Origin: Channallabes apus
Lineage: Eukaryota; Chordata; Actinopteri; Siluriformes; Clariidae
Direction: 5' to 3'
Assembly (NCBI GenBank): GCA_030522415.1
Contig: CM060112.1
Location: 9,382,001-9,446,000 of the forward strand
DNA length: 64,000 bases
Shown: positions 55,279 through 64,000 of the stretch, one piece after another
How positions within the stretch are numbered: the first letter of the stretch is position 1
Layout: each line of letters starts with the position of its first letter
Notes under the pieces: generated by a model
The model's database searches: none
The model's input: only the letters and a program-made list of their open reading frames with translations
What the model was told of the DNA's origin: nothing
Translations under genes and position numbers: made by a program

Positions 55279-58200
55279 TGGTTGACATCAAATGGAGTAC
55301 GATGTGAGATACTTTTAAATAAGTTACATCAATATCTGAAGTCTGTGGTATTATACAGTATATTGCACAGTGGTATTGTACACAATATTGCACATATATT
55401 TATTGACCGTTTGAATGATGTTTATCTGTTAAGGAGGTAGATTGCCTGGGGGAAAAAACTGTTCTTATGCCTGACTGTCCTGGTGTTCGGTGCTCTGTAG
55501 CGTCGACCCGATGGCAAAAGTTCAAAAAGAAGGTGGCTTGGGTGTGAGGGGTCCAAAGTGATATTCCGTGCCCTTTTCTTCACTCTGGATATATACAGTT
55601 CTTGCAGCGTGGGCAGGGGAGTGCCAATAATTCTTTCAGCAGTCCGAACCGTCCTTTGTAGTCTTCTGATGTCTGCTTTCGTAGCTGAGCCAAACCAGAC
55701 AGTTATTGAAGTGCACAGGACGGATTCAATGACGGCTGAGTAGAACTGTGTGAGCAGCTCCTGTGGCAGGTTGAATTTCTTCAGCTGGCGAAGGAAATAC
55801 AACCTCTGGTGGGCCTTTTTAACAATGGAGTCAATGTGAATGTCCCACTTCAGGTCCTGAGAGATGGTCGTGCCCAGGAACCGGAATGACTCCACTGCCG
55901 TCACAGTGCTGTTCATGATGGTGAGTGGGGGAAGTGCAGGTGGGTTTCTCCTGAAGTCCACGATCATCTCCACTGTTTTGAGCGTGTTTAGCTCCAGGTT
56001 GTTGTGACTGCACCAGACAGCCAACTGCTTGACCTCCCTTCTGTATGCAGACTCGTCACCGTCCTGGATGAGGCCGATGATTGTAGTGTCATCTGCAAAT
56101 TTCAGGAGCTTGACAGTGGGGTCTGTGGAGGTGCAGTCGTTGGTGTAGATGGAGAAGAGCAGTGGGGAGAGAACGCATCCCTGAGGGGCTCCAGTATTGG
56201 TGGTGTGACTGTTGGATATGAATTTTCCCAGTTTCACTAGCTGCTGCCTGTCTGTCAGAAAGCTGGTGATCCAGTGACAGATAGAGCTAGGAACAGAGAG
56301 CTGGTTTAATTTGGTCTGAAGCAGTGCTGGGATGATCGTATTAAAAGCTGATGAAAAGTCTATGAACAAGACCCTTGCATAAGCCCCTGGTTTGTCCAGA
56401 TGTTGAAGGATGAAGTGCAGTCCCATATTAACTGCATCATCAACAGACCTGTTTGCTCTATAAGCAAACTGCAGGGGGTCCAGTAAGGGTCCTGTGATGT
56501 CCCTCAGATAGGCCAACACCAGTCTTTCAAATGACTTCATGACCACAGATGTTAGGGCGACTGGTCTGTAGTCATTAAGTCCTGTGATTTTAGGTTTTTT
56601 TGGAATGGGGATGATTGTGGAACGTTTAAAGCACAAAGGCACTTCACATTGTTCCAGTGATCTGTTGAAGATCTGTGTGAAAATGGGCGCCAGCTGGTCA
56701 GCACAGGATTTCAGACAGGCTGGTGTCACGCCGTCAGGGCCTGGAGCTTCCCTTCTCTTTTGTTTCAGAAAGATCTGGCGAACATCCTTTTCACAGACCT
56801 GGAGTGCAGGGGGGGAAGAGAGGGTGGTTGTCAGAGGTGATAATGGTGGTGTAGAAAGAGGGTTAGGACAGGAGTGTGGTGTGAGACTGGGAGTTTCAAA
56901 TCTACAATAGAACTCATTCAGGTCATCAACCAGTTGTTGATTCCCTACAGAGTTGGGGGATGGCGTCTTGTAGTTAGTGATGGTTTTCAGGCCTTTCCAC
57001 ACTGAAGCAGGGTCGTTTGCAGAAAACTGGTTTTCCAGTTTTTTAGAGTAGCTCCTCTTAGCTGCTCTGATCGCCCTTGTTAGTGTGTTCCTGGCCTGGT
57101 TATACAAGATCCTGTCCCCACTCCTGTAGGCATCCTCTTTGGCCTGACGAAGCTGTCTGAGCTTTGCTGTAAACCATGGTTTGTCATTGTTATATGTTAA
57201 AAGTGTCCTGGTAGGGATGCACATGTCCTCACAGAAACTGATGTAGGATGTTACAGAATCTGTGAGCTCGTCCAGATTGGTGGCAGCAGCTTCAAAAACA
57301 CTCCAATCAGTGCAGTCGAAACAGGCCTGTAATTCCTGTTCTGCTTCACTGGTCCATCTCTTTACTGTCCTTACTACAGGCTTAGCAGATTTAAGTTTTT
57401 GCCTATAGGTTGGGAGAAGATGAACCAGGCAGTGGTCAGAAAGTCCTAAAGCTGCTCTGGGGACGGAGCGATATGCATCCTTTATTGTGGTGTAGCAGTG
57501 ATCCAAAGTATTTTTGTCTCTGGTGGGGCATGTAATGTGCTGTTTGTATTTAGGCAGTTCACGTTTGAGGTTTGCTTTGTTAAAATCCCCAAGTATAATT
57601 ATAAGAGAGTCCGGGTGTTGTTGCTCCGTGTCTGTGATCTGAGCAGCCAGCTGTTGCAATGCTGCGTTCACACACGCTTGTGGAGGGATGTACACACTCA
57701 CAAGAATGAACGAGGTGAACTCGCGCGGCGAATAGAAAGGCTTGCAGTTGATGAAATATGCCTCTAGATCAGGACAGCACATCTTCTTCAATGGTGTCAC
57801 ATTTGTACACCAACTTTCGTTGATGTAAAAGCATGTCCCGCCGCCTCGCGATTTCCCCGTTGATTCTGTGTCGCGATCCGCTCTGAACAGGTGGAAGCCC
57901 GGCAGGTGTAGCGCGTTGTCCGGGATGGCTTCATTCAGCCAGGTTTCCGTGAAACACAGCGCGGCAGAGTTTGAAAAGTCTTTATTTTTCCTGGAGAGCA
58001 GGAAAAGTTCGTCCATTTTGTTGGGTAGAGAGCGGAGATTCGCCAGATGTATACTCGGCAGCGCAGTTCTAAAGCCGCGCTGTCGGAGCTTGACGAGCGC
58101 ACCGGCTCTCTTCCCCCGCCTGCGCTTCTTAAAGCATTTAAACAGCGCAGCTGCTCCGCCGGTTACAATGTTCAGTAAAACGTTTGAAAAATCAAAAAGT

Positions 58201-58400
58201 GGTTGAAAATTGTGTGATGTGTCCTGCTGAACGTTCAGCAGTTCATCCCTGGTATAAGTTATTACGTTTGAGAAACAAAAAACAGGACAAACTAACAAAA
58301 ACAGTAAGACTAATGGAGAGCTCCACACTGAGGCAGCCATCCGCGGCGCCATCCTGAGAGAATGAATGCCTCGCCCTTCACACATAAGTGACAATCACCT
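55111..58400 (-). mobile_element. Long LINE (L2/CR1/Rex-like group)
   Basis: About 3.3 kb on the minus strand. The 3' tail is (ATTCTG)n (plus strand ATCAGAATCAGAATCAG), preceded by a 3' UTR with a long A/T run. The single large ORF carries endonuclease and reverse transcriptase. The 5' boundary near 58400 is uncertain and no target duplication could be read. Confidence 0.85.
55422..58385 (-). CDS. LINE endonuclease-reverse transcriptase, uninterrupted ORF
   Basis: 987 residues from the first ATG (58385); the frame is open slightly further, and a second Met 11 codons on is an alternative start. An apurinic-type endonuclease occupies about residues 105-325 (HLANLRS Asn; CFTETWLN Glu; [21 protein letters not shown]). 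Reverse transcriptase spans about 535-830 ([19 protein letters not shown], first Asp; [24 protein letters not shown], the catalytic FADD at about 763-766). The C-terminus has the [18 protein letters not shown] and SFFPQAI blocks. The enzyme nicks target DNA and primes reverse transcription of its own RNA there. Near the N-terminus is a hydrophobic signal-like stretch ([15 protein letters not shown]), then a basic KKRRRGKR segment. No frameshift or stop is visible, so the copy could be recent. Not a host gene. Confidence 0.93.
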   Translation of the reverse strand: MCEGRGIHSLRMAPRMAASVWSSPLVLLFLLVCPVFCFSNVITYTRDELLNVQQDTSHNFQPLFDFSNVLLNIVTGGAAALFKCFKKRRRGKRAGALVKLRQRGFRTALPSIHLANLRSLPNKMDELFLLSRKNKDFSNSAALCFTETWLNEAIPDNALHLPGFHLFRADRDTESTGKSRGGGTCFYINESWCTNVTPLKKMCCPDLEAYFINCKPFYSPREFTSFILVSVYIPPQACVNAALQQLAAQITDTEQQHPDSLIIILGDFNKANLKRELPKYKQHITCPTRDKNTLDHCYTTIKDAYRSVPRAALGLSDHCLVHLLPTYRQKLKSAKPVVRTVKRWTSEAEQELQACFDCTDWSVFEAAATNLDELTDSVTSYISFCEDMCIPTRTLLTYNNDKPWFTAKLRQLRQAKEDAYRSGDRILYNQARNTLTRAIRAAKRSYSKKLENQFSANDPASVWKGLKTITNYKTPSPNSVGNQQLVDDLNEFYCRFETPSLTPHSCPNPLSTPPLSPLTTTLSSPPALQVCEKDVRQIFLKQKRREAPGPDGVTPACLKSCADQLAPIFTQIFNRSLEQCEVPLCFKRSTIIPIPKKPKITGLNDYRPVALTSVVMKSFERLVLAYLRDITGPLLDPLQFAYRANRSVDDAVNMGLHFILQHLDKPGAYARVLFIDFSSAFNTIIPALLQTKLNQLSVPSSICHWITSFLTDRQQLVKLGKFISNSHTTNTGAPQGCVLSPLLFSIYTNDCTSTDPTVKLLKFADDTTIIGLIQDGDESAYRREVKQLAVWCSHNNLELNTLKTVEMIVDFRRNPPALPPLTIMNSTVTAVESFRFLGTTISQDLKWDIHIDSIVKKAHQRLYFLRQLKKFNLPQELLTQFYSAVIESVLCTSITVWFGSATKADIRRLQRTVRTAERIIGTPLPTLQELYISRVKKRARNITLDPSHPSHLLFELLPSGRRYRAPNTRTVRHKNSFFPQAIYLLNR

Positions 58401-59969
58401 TGTCTCTCTAACTTAAAAATTCAAAAACTATGTTTTCAACATGCAACTATATGAATTTTAAACTTTCATTCAGAAAAAAAATTGTGCATTCAGCACCTAT
58501 AAAGCACACTCTGCAATAATCTTCTCAAGCATGTTTTTATAAGGTCATCTCAAGATTCAGCATCTAATATTGCTTTATGGCTTTAACAGCGGTGATGGAA
58601 TTACCTCACTGAAATGAATGGCCAGAATATCACTAATAGATAGCCTACAGGTATCTCTATATTGCTTAGATACAACTGTGTCTGAAACTGGGTATTGATT
58701 TAGATTTAATGGACCAGAAATGAAAAAGGCAACTGGACTTAGCTTACATGCAGCTCTGAAGCAAAGTTATTTTATTTTCAACAAGGCAACATTTAAATGC
58801 TTTGTCCTTATTAAAATGTTTTCTCTTCTGATATAAAGCCCAACATTTTAAAGCCAACAATTTTCAAATAGAAATGTATATATTGTATACAGGCAAAAAA
58901 ACAATTAACATATTTTGGGTTGAATCCAACTTAATGACATTATGTATAATTAACAATGAGGTGAAAGGTTGCTGCTGGTTTTCGTTTTAAGTATAGCTTT
59001 CCCTATGGCAATCTTGACCTTAGTCGAAGATTTGTAGGAGAAAAGGTGGGAAGGTGATGGAATGTGCTTGTTAGGATCTGCTGTGAAAATATATATATGG
59101 GTATAGAATATGTGCATTATTAGCTTTATATCACCATGCTTTCTAGGAGGGTGTCTGTTAATTTATAATGAACAATGCTTAAAAGCAAAATGGCATTTAT
59201 TTAACATTAAATAAGCATCAGATGCGAACATTCTACTTCCTTTTGTTCTGGACTGCCATAGAGGCTTGTGGAAGATTTTCATTTGATCATTTCCTTGCTG
59301 AATACCAAAAGCAAAAAGTTGTCACCTTTTGATGATGTGACCCATGAATAGCCTTTAAAATGTGTCCCATTTTAGTCTTGTTCAGAAGTCGATAAAAACA
59401 ATTCAAAGATGGTAAGTGTAGCACTCTCATCTTTTTGTTTCTTGCTAATAAGTCTCAATTTGTTGTTGTTCAATCTGCCAGACAGAGTGCAATGACATGC
59501 AGCTTGGGTAATGGCAATTCTAGTATTTGACAACACAGTTTTTGTGTTGGTAAACTGTGTTCCTGGAACGTTCAGCTGGAATACTTATTTTGCAGCATGA
59601 TACTAAAGAGGAACTAATCAAATATATATGCTAATTGAGAATTTAAAACTTTTTTTTTTTTATCTTTATTGTGGTTTCAGGGCCGGATGCAAGCTGTTTG
59701 TTTTGTTAAGCAAACTGATGGAGTCATAAAATGGCCATTGATCAAATCATTTGTCACCAGAACATTTCTCACAAGCACTTGAAAAACATTGCTCAAATTA
59801 CATTGTAGCATTGCTTTTCATTATTAAGTGTTTTATAGATATTCAATTTTAGCATCTAATCTAATATTGCAATCAGTCATCACTGGTTACTCTGGTTAAA
59901 AAACAATATTCTAAATTACAGTAAAACAATAGATTTTGTATTGGTACTTGGTAACTGATATTTCCCAAT
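58401..59969. other. No gene recognised
   Basis: AT-rich unique-looking DNA. An ATG followed directly by GTAAGTG (59409-59417) resembles a start-codon exon with a splice donor, but nothing else supports a gene. Confidence 0.4.
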
Positions 59970-60090
59970 TGTCCATAGTGTGTGTCAAGTGTATGACTGT
60001 GTGCATGCTTGTGCCCTGCAATGGATTGGCACTCTGTTCAGGGTGTACCTTGTCTTGTGGCAAGAGTGAGGAGTATAAAGAATGTGTGAG
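59970..60090 (+). repeat. V-SINE 3' fragment
   Basis: AATTGTCCATAGTGTGTGTC, then CCCTGCAATGGATTGGCACT and CAGGGTGTACCTTGTCTTGT: the 3' third of the V-SINE, 5'-truncated and diverged. Confidence 0.7.
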
Positions 60091-61545
60091 AGCGTGACGG
60101 AAAACTTTTGTGCTTAAATACCAGCATCTCTGTTATGGGGTTGTACGTAGGTGCAGCCAAACATGCCATAGCTGTTCTGATATTTAGTATAACACCACAA
60201 CCTCAAGTGTAATATTGCTTTCATGCAATGGTTCTACAAACACTATTTATATCAACAGATTACGATTTGTTTATTTATTTAATCAGTCAATTGGCAATAC
60301 ATATTTTTCCGCAATTGGCAGTACTATTGTTGAGCTGGCAGCCGACAGTTAATGACTGATATTAATTAACAGAGACTTACGGGTACTATGTAACCAAAAG
60401 GTGAGGAGAATTAGTGGAAAGTCCTGTAAATACCATTTAGTTTCTCGTTATGTCTGCATTTATTCCACTTTAGAATAGCATCAGCTAACTGTTCCAGGGT
60501 TAAATAACAAATAGTGTAAAATGGAAAGCGAGTGCTCAATTTAGGGTTCCCACACAGTTCCCTTGTTCAGGGGTTAATGATTCTTGTTAAACTTGTGAAG
60601 CGGAGTGATGCATATAGTCAAATGTCCCAGGGCTGTTACCGTATGCTCAATATCACCACTCATAGAATACATTCTGTCCAGACAAATTGCTTGGTTGGAA
60701 CTATTTGTTCAATAATAAAACTTATCTTATCATTGGACTAGGAGTCAATATCATTCACTTACTATGAGTTTAGTTGTGAACATTTTCACTCTCATAGTTT
60801 TTCATAGTACACCCTTTTCTGCTTTTGTTTGTTGTCTATGGGGGTTTCTTTGGTCTGTTACTGATTAAACTCACCTGTTCTGTGTTTTACTTTGATCAGC
60901 CAGTCTTTTTGTTCTTTCTTTTATCCCTTATTGTGATATCTTATCATGGCCCTTCTGCCTTTCTAAAGCGAAACTTTGTTTTCTAGCTCAGAGCATATAG
61001 CACTTTCTATATTTTAGATCTAGCTATAATTCATATTAATTGCAATGATTGTAACTATATTTATTTATTCATTTTTACTGTGCGTGTCTCTTTAAGCCAA
61101 ATGTTTAACCTATATTTTGCAATAATTATGAATTAGTGTCATACTATTTCAAAACCTTTTACTATTTGCAGGTCTAATGATGGCCAAATGGGAGTAAAAC
61201 CTCATTAAAGAAAAGAGAGAATGAGAAGATAATCAGTTTTGAAGCTTCACAAATGGAGAAACACAAAGTGGATCCTCTTGAAGAACATCCAGGCAAACCC
61301 CTTTAATCGGCTTGGCCACCCTCCAGACACACTCTTCAGAAATCCGTGAGGAAATAAATACCACAAAGAAGCACAGAAACAGGCACTCAGAGTCCAATGT
61401 GGCCTACACACTTCTGTTCCTATTTTAACCTCTAAATATGATTCAGCGGAATGCCTTAGAGAGTTTAAGGCTGTGTGCTGCCAAAATCCATGTTACATAA
61501 TTATATAGATACAAAATCCTCTTTGCATTACTAAAGGTTTGTTAT
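60091..61545. other. No gene recognised
   Basis: No ORF, element end or RNA signature that I can support. Confidence 0.4.
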
Positions 61546-61550
61546 AATGT

Positions 61551-61583
61551 AATATAATATAATATAATATAATATAATATTAT
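61551..61583. repeat. (AATAT)n microsatellite
   Basis: Pentanucleotide run adjoining the Tc1 element at 61585, which inserted at a TA within it. Confidence 0.9.
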
Positions 61584-61584
61584 A

Positions 61585-63172
61585 CAAACCGGATTCCAAA
61601 AAAGTTGGGACACTAAACAAATTGTGAATAAAAACTGAATGCAATGATGTGGAGATGGCAAATGTCAATATTTTATTCAGAATAGAACATCAATCACGGA
61701 AAAAAGGTTTAAACTGAGAAAATGTATCATTTTAAGGGAAAAATATGGTGAATCAAAATGTCACAACAAATCCCCAAAAAGTTGGGACAAGGCCATTTTC
61801 ACCACTGTGTGGCATCTCCCCTTCTTCTTACAACACTCAACAGACGTCTGGGGACCGAGGAGACCAGTTTCTCAAGTTTAGAAATAGGAATGCTCTCCCA
61901 TTCTTGTCTAATACAGGCCTCTAACTGTTCAATTGTCTTGGGCCTTCTTTGTCGCACCTTCCTCTTTATGATGCGCCAAATGTTCTCTATAGGGGAAAGA
62001 TCTGGACTGCAGACTGGCCATTTCAGCACCCGGATCCTTCTCCTACGCAGCCATGATGTTGTGATTGATGCAGAATGTGGTCTGTCATTATCTTGTTGAA
62101 AAATGCAGGGTCTTCCCTGAAAGAGATGACGTCTGGATGGGAGCATATGTTGTTCTAGAACCTGAATATATTTTTCTGCATTGATGGTGCCTTTCCAGAC
62201 ATGCGAGCTGACCATGCCACACGCACTCATGCAACCCCATACCATCAGAGATGCAGGCTTCTGAACTGAGCGTTGATAACAACTTGGGTTGTCCTTGTCC
62301 TCTTTGGTCCGGATGACATGGCGTCCCACATTTCCAACAAGAGCTTCGAATCGTGACTCGTCTGATCAGAGAACAGTCTTCCATTTTACCACACTCCAAT
62401 TTAAATGATCCCTGGCCCAATGAAAACGCCTGTGCTTGTGGATCTTGCTTAGAAATGGCTTCTTCTTTGCACTGTAGAGTTTCAGCTGGCAACGGCGGAT
62501 GGCACGGTGGATTGTGTTCACTGACAATGTTTTCTGGAAGTATTCCTGAGCCCATTCTGTGATTTCCTTTACAGTAGCATTCCTGTTTGTGGTGCAGTTT
62601 CATTTAAGGGCGCGGAGATCACGGGCATCCAGTATGGTTTTACGCCCTTGATCCTTACGCACAGAGATTGTTCCAGATTCTCTGAATCTTCGGATGATAT
62701 TATGCACAGTTGATGATGATAACTGCAAAGTCTTTGCAATTTTTCGCTGGGTAACACCTTTCTGATATTGCTCCACTATCTTTCTGCGCAACATTGTGGG
62801 AATTGGTGATCCTCTACCCATCTTGGCTTCTGAGAGACACTGCCACTCTGAGAAGCTCTTTTTATACCCAATCATGTTGCCAATTAACCTAATTACTGTT
62901 AATTGGTCTTCCAGCTCTTCCTTATGCTCAAATTTACTTTTTCCAGCATCTTATTGCTACTTGTCCCAACTTTTTTGGGATTTGTTGACACCGTGAAATT
63001 TGGAATCAACATATTTTTCCTTTAAAATGATAAATTTTCTCAGATTAAACTTTTGATCTGTCATCTATGTTCTATTCTGAATAAAATATTGACATTTGCC
63101 ATCTCCACATCATTGCATTCAGTTTTTATTCACAATTTGTTTAGTGTCCCAACTTTTTTGGAATCCGGTTTG
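61585..63172 (-). mobile_element. Tc1-like transposon (seventh family), structurally complete
   Basis: 1588 bp with TA at 61583-61584 and 63173-63174. Ends CAAACCGGATTCCAAAAAAG and its complement, with TIRs of about 100 bp or more that include AAAGTTGGGACACTAAACAA and the inner TGTGGAGATGGCAAATGTCA. Confidence 0.93.
61799..62821 (-). pseudogene. Tc1 transposase with two nonsense codons
   Basis: 341-codon frame from ATG 62821 (MGRGSPIPTMLRRKIVEQYQ) to stop 61799, the usual length. The only interruptions are TGA at codon 74 (62602-62600) and TGA at codon 152 (62368-62366), just before SDES, where Trp is expected. The DNA-binding part (QRKIAKTLQLSSSTVHNIIR), first Asp (SDESRF), second Asp ([10 protein letters not shown]) and Glu ([16 protein letters not shown]) are all present. 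No frameshift is needed to read it. Confidence 0.92.
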
Positions 63173-63174
63173 TA

Positions 63175-63370
63175 TTATATTATAAATTCCACACAGGGTT
63201 CACTGTTATAAATAGGCTAGCAGGGCTATTGAGGCTCATTTTGGCACCCATAATAGTGTTGTTTGCTGTAAATACAGTAAATGTTTAAAAGTAATGATAA
63301 ACTAGAAATAAATGGACTAAGCACAAATCAGCAATTAACCTTTAAAACTGTGTGCGGCTAATGCCCGTAA
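63175..63370. other. No feature recognised
   Basis: Short AT-rich stretch. Confidence 0.4.
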
Positions 63371-63440
63371 CACATCCATCAATCCATCCATCCATCCATC
63401 CATATTCAACCGCTTATCCAAAATCAGGTCGTGGGGCCCA
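63371..63440. repeat. (ATCC)n tract and repeat fragment
   Basis: CATCCATCCATCCATCCATA followed by TTCAACCGCTTATCCAAAAT and CAGGTCGTGGGG. This is a common fish SINE/LINE-associated motif (CCGCTTATCC ... GGTCG.GGGG). Confidence 0.6.
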
Positions 63441-63479
63441 CAACAGTTTTTTTTTTTTTTGTTTATTGTTTGTTTTATG

Positions 63480-63775
63480 AAGAAACACACAAATCCAGTC
63501 AGTTTAGTAGTGTTCTTGTTGTGAACTCGCATAGCCTGTGGGAAGAAGCTCCTCCTCAGTCTCTCTGTGTTAGCTTTCTGGAAGCGGAAGTGGTTTCCTG
63601 ACAGCAACAGAGAAAACAGTCCATTTTTGATGTGGCTGGGTGTTTCACTATCTTCTTCGCTTTGGTCCAGCACTGCTTGCTGGAGATTTGAGCGTGAGTC
63701 GAGGAGCTCAGTGAAGATGTACATAGCTGATCGACCACCTATAGTGGCCTCATCTATATAAGGCTTGACAGTTCT
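63480..63775 (-). pseudogene. LINE RT C-terminal fragment
   Basis: On the minus strand: QAVLDQSEEDSETPSHIKNG (frame-shifted part), FSLLLSGNHFRFQKANTERL and RRSFFPQAMRVHNKNTT. These correspond to FSLLQPGKRFRSLKANTERL and RRSFFPQAIRFLN in the copy at 28577-29490, so it is the same LINE family, more degraded. Its 3' UTR and tail are replaced by a T-run and the ATCC repeat. Confidence 0.75.
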
Positions 63776-64000
63776 GTATTGTGCTATTCCAAAACCAATC
63801 TAATTCTTATGTATCAAAGAGCACATCAGCATCATTTGCATTGTAAAATTAGATGCAGTAATTAGGCATGCAGTAATTGTAATTAGTAATGTAGTAATCA
63901 TAATAGTAAGCATAGTATGAGCCTTAGAACCCATGGTGTACAGTAGTTGGGAATCAATAACCCTAAACCCACAGAGCATACAGTGGAAAACATGTTAAAT
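63776..64000. other. No feature recognised
   Basis: AT-rich end of the window; no gene. Confidence 0.4.

Noticed and set aside
55422..58394. Reading the LINE ORF as a host gene with a secreted N-terminus
   Set aside because: The endonuclease and RT motifs are in the order of a LINE and the 3' end has a LINE tail. The outermost start in the frame is TTG, not ATG.
59380..59417. Possible host first exon: ATG followed by a good splice donor (GTAAGTG)
   Set aside because: No upstream promoter element, no downstream acceptor-linked coding exon, and such motifs occur by chance.
1..64000. CRISPR-like arrays, operons, prokaryotic promoters or terminators
   Set aside because: Composition, SINEs, LINEs and DNA transposons show a vertebrate genome; no spaced direct-repeat array is present.

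Overview
The window is eukaryotic intergenic or intronic DNA that is almost wholly built from transposable elements. The mix of Tc1/mariner, V-type SINEs, DIRS, Ty3/gypsy and L2/CR1/Rex-like LINEs points to a teleost fish. The particular SINE and Tc1 families would fit an otophysan such as a catfish, but that is inference. I see no host protein-coding exon, no tRNA or rRNA gene and no CRISPR array. Every long reading frame that I can interpret belongs to a transposon.

Layout. 1-5.8 kb: V-SINE copies, a DNA-transposon-like repeat with a long inverted repeat, and a segment (2418-3315) that recurs at 10033-11580. 5.8-6.8 kb: a hAT-type element with an 8-bp target duplication, holding a solo LTR. 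7.4-12.7 kb: a Tc1 remnant fused to a decayed DIRS retrotransposon (gag, RT/RNase H, tyrosine recombinase). The DIRS copy carries a LINE tail inserted in its recombinase and a 1.5-kb copied block flanked by about 415 bp of duplicated DIRS sequence; a PIF/Harbinger-like element sits in the block. 13-17 kb: SINEs and a LINE tail. 17-20.9 kb: an old Tc1 element interrupted by a younger Tc1, itself interrupted by a solo LTR and a LINE/SINE tail. 21-25.3 kb: a Ty3/gypsy element with target duplications but a deletion joining integrase to its 3' LTR. 25-36 kb: mostly unremarkable AT-rich DNA, one orphan ORF, two LINE fragments and three decayed Tc1/mariner copies. 36.4-39.6 kb: two head-to-tail copies of one Tc1 family, the second with an intact 340-residue transposase. 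39.8-45.1 kb: a deep nest (mariner remnant, GGGCCC-ended element, MITE and CACTA element, solo LTR). 45-52.6 kb: further Tc1 copies, including one with a single nonsense codon. 55.1-58.4 kb: a LINE with an uninterrupted 987-codon endonuclease-reverse transcriptase ORF. 61.6-63.2 kb: a Tc1 copy with two nonsense codons.

Functionally, the possible sources of activity are the Tc1 transposase at 38316-39338 and the LINE ORF at 55422-58385. The other copies are defective, or non-autonomous elements that would need enzymes supplied elsewhere. The nested insertions with readable target duplications give a relative chronology of element activity. Element assignments rest on motifs and remembered family consensus features, not on database searches.
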